The position numbers were made by a program, and so were the translations under genes. A model generated the notes under the pieces. That model had not been told where the DNA came from, did no database searches, and worked only from the letters and a program-made list of their open reading frames with translations. From an uncultured Lachnospiraceae bacterium (GTDB taxonomy: Bacteria; Bacillota; Clostridia; Lachnospirales; Lachnospiraceae), in contig CADAOF010000015.1 in the NCBI GenBank assembly GCA_902789555.1, forward strand, positions 1 through 56,046: 56,046 nt of DNA, given 5' to 3'. How positions within the stretch are numbered: position 1 is the first letter of the stretch; every line of letters begins with the position of its first letter. This document shows, piece after piece, positions 50,664 to 56,046 of this stretch.

Positions 50664-51791
50664 ATGAAAAAGATCCCCCGCCACATTCTGACCGCTTCGC
50701 TGCTGACCCTCTTCGTCATCGCGATGGTCGTTTATCTGGGTCTGAACTTCCGCTCCATGAAGGAAGAAGAGCCCATCTACCCCGGCCCCGGCGTGACAAG
50801 CCGGGAAATGCTCAGCAAATACTGTCCTTCCCTGGAAGGGACCTCAGGCGACACCGAGATCTACATTCTGGACAGCGGCGTTCCGGGCGCCAGCATGCTG
50901 GTCCTCGGCGGAACGCATCCGAACGAACCGTCCGGCTTCATCTCCGCCATCTCCCTGATCGAGACGCTGAAGCCCTCAGCCGGCGTATTCTACGTGATTC
51001 CGCGGGCCAATAACAGTGCCTTCACCTGCAATGACCCGCAGGAAGGCTCGCCTCAGCGCTTCACCATCGAAACGGCCGGCGGCAGCCGCTGGTTCCGCTT
51101 CGGGTCCCGCGCCACCAATCCCATCGACCAGTGGCCGGACAGCGAAGTCTACGTGCACGCCTCCTCCGGGCAGACCCTCTCCGGCAGTGAGATCCGGAAC
51201 CTGAACCGCGCCTATCCGGGCCGTGAGGACGGTACGCTCACCGAAAAGGTCGCCTACGGCATCACGCAGTTCATCCTGAAGCATGACGTCACCATCACCG
51301 TGGACCTGCACGAAGCGTCTCCGGAATACACGACCGTCAACGCCATCGTGGCGCATGAGAACGCGATGGATCTCGCGACCCTCTCCCTCTGGGAACTTGA
51401 GGACGTGATGAAGATCTCCGTGGAAGCTTCCCCGAAGAAACTGCACGGACTGACCCACCGCGAGCTGGGCGACTTCACGAGTACGCTGGCTCTCCTGATG
51501 GAGACCGCGAACGCTTCCCAGGGCCGTCTGCACGGAACGGTCACGCCTGAAATGATCGTCACGGGGCAGGACAAGTTCTACGTCCGCGCCGGCCGCTACG
51601 GCGCCCTGACCGTGGACTACCCGGAGAGCGGCATCGGCATGAGCGAACGCTGTGCGCGTCACCTGACGGCGCTCTTTGAGTTCTGCCGGGCCTACGACGG
51701 CCCTGCCGGCACGATCGATCCGGGCGATGTCCCCGGCTACAAAGACATCCTGACCAACGGGATCGGGGCCTATCTGGCCTCCCCGAAGTAA
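50664..51791 (+). CDS. Membrane-anchored AstE/AspA-type zinc hydrolase (module 2)
   Basis: A 375-residue protein: N-terminal helix about 8-28, then the zinc hydrolase domain. Ligands are His85 and Glu88 in GGTHPNE and His216 in TVDLHEASPE; NLNR ends at Arg182, and Glu280 in LLMET is the likely general base. EIYILDSGVPG and NPIDQWPD are shared with the module 1 enzyme, while the substrate loops differ. GGGGGTGAACGC precedes the ATG. It should cleave an acyl- or amide-linked amino acid at the cell surface before uptake by permease 2. Confidence 0.88.
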   Translation: MKKIPRHILTASLLTLFVIAMVVYLGLNFRSMKEEEPIYPGPGVTSREMLSKYCPSLEGTSGDTEIYILDSGVPGASMLVLGGTHPNEPSGFISAISLIETLKPSAGVFYVIPRANNSAFTCNDPQEGSPQRFTIETAGGSRWFRFGSRATNPIDQWPDSEVYVHASSGQTLSGSEIRNLNRAYPGREDGTLTEKVAYGITQFILKHDVTITVDLHEASPEYTTVNAIVAHENAMDLATLSLWELEDVMKISVEASPKKLHGLTHRELGDFTSTLALLMETANASQGRLHGTVTPEMIVTGQDKFYVRAGRYGALTVDYPESGIGMSERCARHLTALFEFCRAYDGPAGTIDPGDVPGYKDILTNGIGAYLASPK

Positions 51792-51802
51792 ACTGAGAAA
51801 GG

Positions 51803-51827
51803 CGGGCGGAGGTTCCTCCTCCGCCCG
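51803..51827 (+). other. Perfect stem-loop just before a start codon
   Basis: CGGGCGGAGG, loop TTCCT, CCTCCGCCCG, ending 9 bases before the ATG at 51837. The only AGG-like sequence lies in the left arm, so the stem may control translation. No T-run follows, so termination is unlikely. Confidence 0.5.
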
Positions 51828-51836
51828 ACAGACAAA

Positions 51837-52787
51837 ATGCCTCGTATTTTTCGAATCACCGCCCTGTTTCTGATCCTCTGCACCCTGCTTTCCGCCTGCG
51901 GCGGAAGTCCCTCCGAAAGCACCGCGCCGGCAGAGACGCCTGCGGCCGCCTCTTCGGAAACGGAGACCCATCTGCAGACTGAGGAGGGCTGGTCGGTCGT
52001 GACCGTCCACGGCGTGGAAATGCTCTGGGACGGCAGCCGTGTGAAGGATCAGTACGCAGATCTGGACATCGACGCCATGCACTTCTCCGATTTCGGAGAG
52101 GACCTCTTCACGGAGACCTATCCGGTGGAAACGGAACGTTACGTTCTCTGCCCCGGCGAGATCACCGAAGCGGAGGTCCTGCACATCCGCGGAGCGGAGG
52201 AAGGCCCCGTCATCTACATCGTGGCCGGCGTGCACGGCGACGAGATCGCTGCCTGGTACGCAGGACGCCTCCTGCGCGCCGCGACCCTGAAAAAAGGCGA
52301 GCTCTACGTCATCGCTCCGGCCAATACGAACGGTGCGAAAAATGTTACGCGCTACGTAAAGGACCGCCAGGACTTAAACCGCTCCTTCCCCGGCAGCGAG
52401 ACCGGGAACGAAGCCGAGCGGATGGCGAACGCGATCTTCCGGGACATCGAACGGGTCAAACCGTACCTGGTCTTCGACCTGCACGAAGCGATCGTCTACA
52501 CGAGCGGCCGGGATTTCCTGGGCAGCAGCCTGATCTTTACGGAACTCGGTGACGCGAAAGACATGTTCTTTGATCTGCTGTTCGCGACGCAGGACGGCGA
52601 GCTCTGCGCGAACGAGTACGTCAGCTATGGCCCCGGCCCGCAGGGAAGCATCAACAATACGGTATCCAACGAACTGGGCATCCCCGCGATCACGGTCGAG
52701 ACCTTCCGCGGTTTCGAGATCGGCCGCCGCGTCAGCGACCAGCTGCAGATCGTGCAGTACGTGCTGCGGTATCTGGACATGAGATAG
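51837..52787 (+). CDS. AstE/AspA-type zinc hydrolase, lipoprotein form
   Basis: A 316-residue lipoprotein (lipobox LSAC, Cys21) with an Ala/Ser/Glu/Pro linker and a compact zinc hydrolase domain: His133 and Glu136 in GVHGDE, QDLNRSFPG (Asn181, Arg182), His216 in FDLHEA, and Glu288 in TVETFRG. It is closer to classical succinylglutamate desuccinylase/aspartoacylase spacing than the other two. No good ribosome site is seen; the start is set by the signal peptide. It probably belongs to the same surface system, with a distinct bond preference. Confidence 0.85.
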   Translation: MPRIFRITALFLILCTLLSACGGSPSESTAPAETPAAASSETETHLQTEEGWSVVTVHGVEMLWDGSRVKDQYADLDIDAMHFSDFGEDLFTETYPVETERYVLCPGEITEAEVLHIRGAEEGPVIYIVAGVHGDEIAAWYAGRLLRAATLKKGELYVIAPANTNGAKNVTRYVKDRQDLNRSFPGSETGNEAERMANAIFRDIERVKPYLVFDLHEAIVYTSGRDFLGSSLIFTELGDAKDMFFDLLFATQDGELCANEYVSYGPGPQGSINNTVSNELGIPAITVETFRGFEIGRRVSDQLQIVQYVLRYLDMR

Positions 52788-52796
52788 GAGAAGAAA

Positions 52797-53180
52797 ATGA
52801 CCAATAAGCAGAAAGAGACCGTCCTGGCCGGCTTTCAGGCTGCGGCCGCCGGGCTCAGAACGGATGAACTGCCGGAATGGCTCCTTGCGAAGGGAAGGGC
52901 GCTGCCTTTCTATCAGAAGGCCTTAACGGCAGGGAGCGCCGATGAAGCTTTCCTGGCGCTGTACAATGCCTACGGGATGATGCTGGGCTTCCGGCCGGGT
53001 GTGACTGCCATGGCCGAAGCGCTTGGCCTTTCCGCCCGCGAGGTCCGTGCGATGCTGACCCGGGTCCGCCGGGATGACGGCGACACCGCCCCTGCAGAAG
53101 AAAAAGGCCCCGCCCCCTCCGCGGCGCAGCTGGCCGTCCTGGAAAGCAGCTTCCGCCGCCTGCTCCTCCGGCAGCCGTAA
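52797..53180 (+). CDS. Small helical protein of unknown function
   Basis: A 127-residue soluble protein with no signal. It is mainly helical: TNKQKETVLAGFQAAAAG, then a Leu/Ala-rich middle, then a possible helix-turn-helix-like segment AMAEALGLSAREVRAMLTRVRR. That segment could bind DNA, but the evidence is weak. TAGGAGAAGAAA precedes the ATG, 9 bases after the hydrolase stop, so it is the last gene of the operon. No family recognised. Confidence 0.65.
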   Translation: MTNKQKETVLAGFQAAAAGLRTDELPEWLLAKGRALPFYQKALTAGSADEAFLALYNAYGMMLGFRPGVTAMAEALGLSAREVRAMLTRVRRDDGDTAPAEEKGPAPSAAQLAVLESSFRRLLLRQP

Positions 53181-53228
53181 GGGGATCCGAAAGGCCGCAG
53201 AAGCAGTCCACAACATAAAGTGACAGAA

Positions 53229-53274
53229 AAAACGTGTCATTCCGAGCGGTGCTCCGTTCAGAATGACACGTTTT
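53229..53274. terminator. Bidirectional terminator ending the surface-hydrolase operon
   Basis: AAAACGTGTCATTC and GAATGACACGTTTT pair over 14 bases; the loop itself folds as GAGC-GGT-GCTC. It lies between convergent genes ending at 53180 and 53288. Confidence 0.88.
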
Positions 53275-53287
53275 ATGGTTGGTGGCT

Positions 53288-54412
53288 TTACTCCCTTTGT
53301 GCTGTCTCCTGTTCCTCCGCGGCCTCTTCCTCCTCTTGCACGGCGCCGGGCACTTCCGCCCGCGCGCGGATGCTCTTCTTCAGGCCGGCAGCGACTTCAA
53401 AGCCAGCGGCCGCCTCCTGCGGCACGAAAAGCATGTTCTGCTTCTCAAAGTACAGGAAAAGGCCCTCCGCATCCCTCACTTTCTTCTGCAGCTTGTCCAT
53501 CGAATACGAGGTCCCGCTGTCCGCACCGAGGAAATAGGCCGTCCTGCCTTTTACCGCCAGCAGGTATCCGTCCTCACCCGGGTCCGGGAGCTTCCCCTCG
53601 ATCAAGTTCCGGTAGGAAGGCGTGAAGATGACGAACAGGCGGAGATTGAACAGAACAAAGGCCAGAAGGCAGAGCGCTACGGTCGGCCACGCACCTCCGA
53701 CAGCGCTGTACACGGCGAGAGCCAGCGGAAAGCCCAGGCTGAAGACCATGAAGCCCGTCCAGCCGCAGGCATAGCGGAGACTCCGTTTTTTCATGAGCGC
53801 GAGCTCCTTAGCCAGTTCCTCCTTGCTTATCGAGAGATTCTTCGCGAAGGAGGCTTCCTTAACGAGCGACTTTCTCGTCCCTTCCATCTTTTTCGCCTTC
53901 GCGGCGCTCCACGCCTGCAGGAAGGTCTCCCTGAATCCGTCCGCCGCCCGCTTCGGGACCAGTTCAAAGACGTCGCGTCCGCGGAAAATCAGATGCAGCG
54001 ACTCCGTTTCCGCGATCTCGGTGACTTCGTCGTACGGCAGTTCCAGCCGCTCGCTGCCGAAGGAAAGATGCAGACTGTCTTCCCAGAGTTCCAGGCGGTG
54101 ATCCTTCCAGAAGTTCCCGGCATGCGGGCCGCTTTTTGCCTGCGCAAGCAGCATCTTCGCCCTGAAGCCGACGAAAAAGTACTGAAAAAGCGAGAGCAGC
54201 GCCCACAGGAGGGACAGGATCCCGAGCGACCATTTCATCCAGGGAGCGACCCCCTCGTTATAGCGGAAGATCAGCAGGGCTGCCGCGGTCATCTGAACCA
54301 CCGTCTTGAGCAGCAGTTTCGGAACGGCGGTCTTCGGGCCGCCGCGGCGCTTTTTCAGCATGAAGGCTGACATTTCCAGGTATTCTTCTTCAGTGATCGT
54401 ATAGCGGAACAT
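53288..54412 (-). CDS. YcxB-like membrane protein
   Basis: A 374-residue protein with two similar halves. Each has a pair of hydrophobic helices (about 33-80 and 215-262) followed by a PH-like cytosolic module (LELWEDSLHLSFGSERLELPYDEV, then YLLAVKGRTAYFLGAD), the pattern of YcxB-like proteins. The N-terminus FRYTITEEEYLEMSAFML matches the family lead-in. It ends in a glutamate-rich tail. GAAGGAGCGAAA precedes the ATG at 54412; the longer frame is rejected. Function of the family is unknown. Confidence 0.78.
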   Translation of the reverse strand: MFRYTITEEEYLEMSAFMLKKRRGGPKTAVPKLLLKTVVQMTAAALLIFRYNEGVAPWMKWSLGILSLLWALLSLFQYFFVGFRAKMLLAQAKSGPHAGNFWKDHRLELWEDSLHLSFGSERLELPYDEVTEIAETESLHLIFRGRDVFELVPKRAADGFRETFLQAWSAAKAKKMEGTRKSLVKEASFAKNLSISKEELAKELALMKKRSLRYACGWTGFMVFSLGFPLALAVYSAVGGAWPTVALCLLAFVLFNLRLFVIFTPSYRNLIEGKLPDPGEDGYLLAVKGRTAYFLGADSGTSYSMDKLQKKVRDAEGLFLYFEKQNMLFVPQEAAAGFEVAAGLKKSIRARAEVPGAVQEEEEAAEEQETAQRE

Positions 54413-54548
54413 TTTCGCTCCTTCCGTTCCCGCCGCCTTTTCGGCTGCATGCTGCAGGCCTCGGCTTTGCAGCGGATTCCTGACAACCAATATAGCAAAC
54501 AGACGCCGTTTTCGCAATGACCGCGGTGAAAACCGTGCAGATCCCGAT

Positions 54549-54594
54549 AAAAAACCTGCCCCTGTCCGGCCCGAAGGCCGGCAGGGGCAGGTTT
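54549..54594 (-). terminator. Terminator of the SHIRT-repeat gene
   Basis: AAACCTGCCCCTG pairs with CAGGGGCAGGTTT, and inside it CCGGCC-CGAA-GGCCGG forms a second stem. The minus-strand side continues TTTTTTATC, 42 bases past the stop at 54636. Confidence 0.9.
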
Positions 54595-54635
54595 GATCAT
54601 CAGGATCACCTGATGTGACTGAGAAGAGCCGATAT

Positions 54636-56046
54636 TCAGCCGGCAGGGGTGATGGCGGCAGTGACTCTGCCGCCGTCGTAAGAAGTGTTGCCCTCTTCGG
54701 GATCAATAAGGAAGAATACTTCGTCGCCGGCCAGCACGTCCCACGGCAGATCAAACGGTTTTACCTGGTCTTCCGTAAAGTTGCCCTTCACTCCGATGAA
54801 CTGTTCCATGCCATCCACGGGATTGCCGCCGCGGTACAGTTTGACACGGAAGCAGACACCGTTCGCGTTCGGATCCGCACTGTTGGCAAATTTCACATAC
54901 TCGCCTTCGATCCGGATCTTGCCGGCCTCAGCCACGACCCACTTATAGGCGGCATTCCTGCCGCGCGGTTCGGCAAAGTCCGCTTTCACTTCCGCCTTGC
55001 CGTCGGCGAGATATGCGCCGTTTGCATAAGGCAGTTCCTCAAAACTCGCGCCGTTCCAGTCGGCGGCGCCGTAATACCAGCCGTTCGTGCCCTGCACGGC
55101 GCTGAAATCATCCTTCAGCACCGCATTGTTCGTTCTTCTGAATGTCCAGGTACCGGTGAAAACGATGTTCGCACCGTTAACGGTTTCGCTGTCCTTATCC
55201 CAGCCCTGGAATTCCCAGACACCGCGATTGCCGCCATCTGTCCCTGCCACGGAGGTGCTGCTCGGAGCGGCCGGCGTTACCGTCGTACCGTCCGTATGCT
55301 CCTCAGCTGCGGGCAGCGTCGCCATGACAGCGTCAGGATATGTTCCGTCGTATGCGTAGCTTACCGTATACTTGGTCGGTTCCACCGGATCGGGGGTAAA
55401 CGTCCAGGTGCCGGTGAAGGTGACGTTCGCGCCGTTCACCGTCTTCGTGTTTGCATCCCAACCGTCGAATTTCCAGGTCCCGGACACGCCGTCCTGTTCC
55501 CCTGCGATCTCCGCCGGATCAGGCTGGATCGCGGTCACTTCCGCGCCGTCTTCGTATTCGGCGCCGTCCGAAGGCAGCGTCGCCATGACGGCTTCGGGAT
55601 ACGTTCCTTCGTAAACGTAGCTCACCGTATACTTCTGGGTCGGTTCCGCCGGGCCGGCGGTAAACGTCCAGGTGCCGGTAAAGGTGACGTTCGCGCCGTT
55701 CACCGTCTTCGTGTTTGCATCCCAGCCGTCGAACTTCCAGGTCCCGGACACGCCGTCCTGTTCCCCAGCGATCTCCGCCGGATTCGGCTGGATCGCGGTC
55801 ACTTCCGCGCCGTCTTCGTATTCGGCGCCGTCCGAAGGCAGCGTCGCCATTACGGCTTCCGGATACGTTCCTTCGTAAACGTAGCTTACCGTATACTTCT
55901 GGGGCGGTTCCGCAGGCTCGTCAACGGCCGTGATGGCGACGCTCAGGCGTCCGCCGTCATAGCTGTCGTTGCCTTCGGGGTTGATCGCGAAGAGGATCTC
56001 GTCGCCCGCGTGAACGTCATACTTCTCGTCGAACTCGACCTTCCGT
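54636..56046 (-). CDS. SHIRT-repeat secreted or surface protein (5' end beyond window)
   Basis: The frame is open to the right edge, so at least 469 residues are encoded and the start is missing. From its visible start: a beta-domain piece with AGDEILFAINPEGNDSYDGG, three SHIRT-type repeats (each KYTVSY-x-Y-x-GTYP-x-AVMATLP ... GW ... VNGAN ... FTGTWTF), then a lectin-like domain starting NGWYYGAADWNGASFEELPY and ending in a second AGDEVFFLIDPEEGN. No LPXTG or membrane anchor follows; it ends AAITPAG. SHIRT repeats form stiff rods in adhesins, so this is probably an exported adhesion or carbohydrate-binding protein. Confidence 0.82.
   Translation of the reverse strand, partial: RKVEFDEKYDVHAGDEILFAINPEGNDSYDGGRLSVAITAVDEPAEPPQKYTVSYVYEGTYPEAVMATLPSDGAEYEDGAEVTAIQPNPAEIAGEQDGVSGTWKFDGWDANTKTVNGANVTFTGTWTFTAGPAEPTQKYTVSYVYEGTYPEAVMATLPSDGAEYEDGAEVTAIQPDPAEIAGEQDGVSGTWKFDGWDANTKTVNGANVTFTGTWTFTPDPVEPTKYTVSYAYDGTYPDAVMATLPAAEEHTDGTTVTPAAPSSTSVAGTDGGNRGVWEFQGWDKDSETVNGANIVFTGTWTFRRTNNAVLKDDFSAVQGTNGWYYGAADWNGASFEELPYANGAYLADGKAEVKADFAEPRGRNAAYKWVVAEAGKIRIEGEYVKFANSADPNANGVCFRVKLYRGGNPVDGMEQFIGVKGNFTEDQVKPFDLPWDVLAGDEVFFLIDPEEGNTSYDGGRVTAAITPAG
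55140..55898 (-). repeat. Three tandem SHIRT-encoding repeats
   Basis: Repeat units lie at 55635-55898, 55374-55634 and 55140-55373. The first two differ by only about a dozen bases over 260; the third has diverged strongly in its middle. This indicates recent duplication of one unit, with copy number likely to vary between strains. Confidence 0.88.

Noticed and set aside
55140-55898. Tandem repeats considered as a CRISPR or other array
   Set aside because: Units are about 260 bases, in frame and encode a SHIRT-type protein domain; there are no unique spacers.
1-56046. tRNA, rRNA, riboswitch and CRISPR signals
   Set aside because: Intergenic stretches are short and were read for cloverleafs, T-boxes and direct-repeat arrays. 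Only terminators, stems and promoters were found. A covariance-model scan could still reveal a missed small RNA.

Overview
The window looks like chromosomal DNA from a GC-rich anaerobic member of the Bacillota, most likely a gut-type Clostridia lineage. The signs are strong AGGAGG-type ribosome sites, lipoproteins with Thr/Glu/Ala/Pro linkers, SmtB/CadC-type metal control, a YcxB-like protein and a SHIRT-repeat surface protein. No rRNA, tRNA or CRISPR array was seen. Taxonomy is inferred from gene style only.

Left end (1-1450): an AT-rich patch unlike the rest. It holds the end of an IS3-like element, two probable gene remnants, one small membrane protein and several perfect palindromes of a GACAG-containing family.

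1448-9364: housekeeping and stress genes (lipoprotein, esterase, CASTOR/POLLUX-like channel, flavin-binding protein), then a DNA-damage cassette: LexA-like XRE/S24 repressor, SRAP abasic-site protein, small TIGR04076 protein, Y-family polymerase with a clamp motif, YolD-like small protein.

9414-13210: NUDIX and GNAT genes, then a metal-efflux operon (SmtB/CadC regulator, free-standing HMA protein, CPC-type P-ATPase) with a clear promoter and operator.

13303-39611: two parallel CoA-linked catabolic clusters. Each has a family III CoA-transferase, a FabG-like SDR, a 3-hydroxyacyl-CoA dehydrogenase and a thiolase. Neither has a recognisable acyl-CoA dehydrogenase or enoyl-CoA hydratase, so 3-hydroxy or 3-oxo acids are plausible substrates. 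Cluster 1 carries a TctCBA tripartite importer, a LarA-like protein, a DapA-family lyase, further dehydrogenases, a LysR regulator and a thiolase homologue lacking all three catalytic residues. Cluster 2 carries a five-gene peptide-type ABC importer and an AraC regulator.

39695-53180: the most unusual region. A PgsB-PgsC-PgsW (poly-gamma-glutamate synthetase-like) operon without PgsA faces a long plus-strand operon. That operon encodes two lipoproteins of unknown role, a lipoprotein gamma-glutamyltransferase homologue with altered substrate-site residues, two permease / 48-residue membrane protein / AstE-AspA-type zinc hydrolase modules, and a third lipoprotein hydrolase. It reads as a cell-surface system that synthesises, cleaves and imports an amide- or acyl-linked amino-acid compound. 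The two 48-residue genes are the smallest and least expected parts.

Right end (53229-56046): a bidirectional terminator, a YcxB-like membrane protein, and the C-terminal part of a secreted SHIRT-repeat protein that runs off the window.
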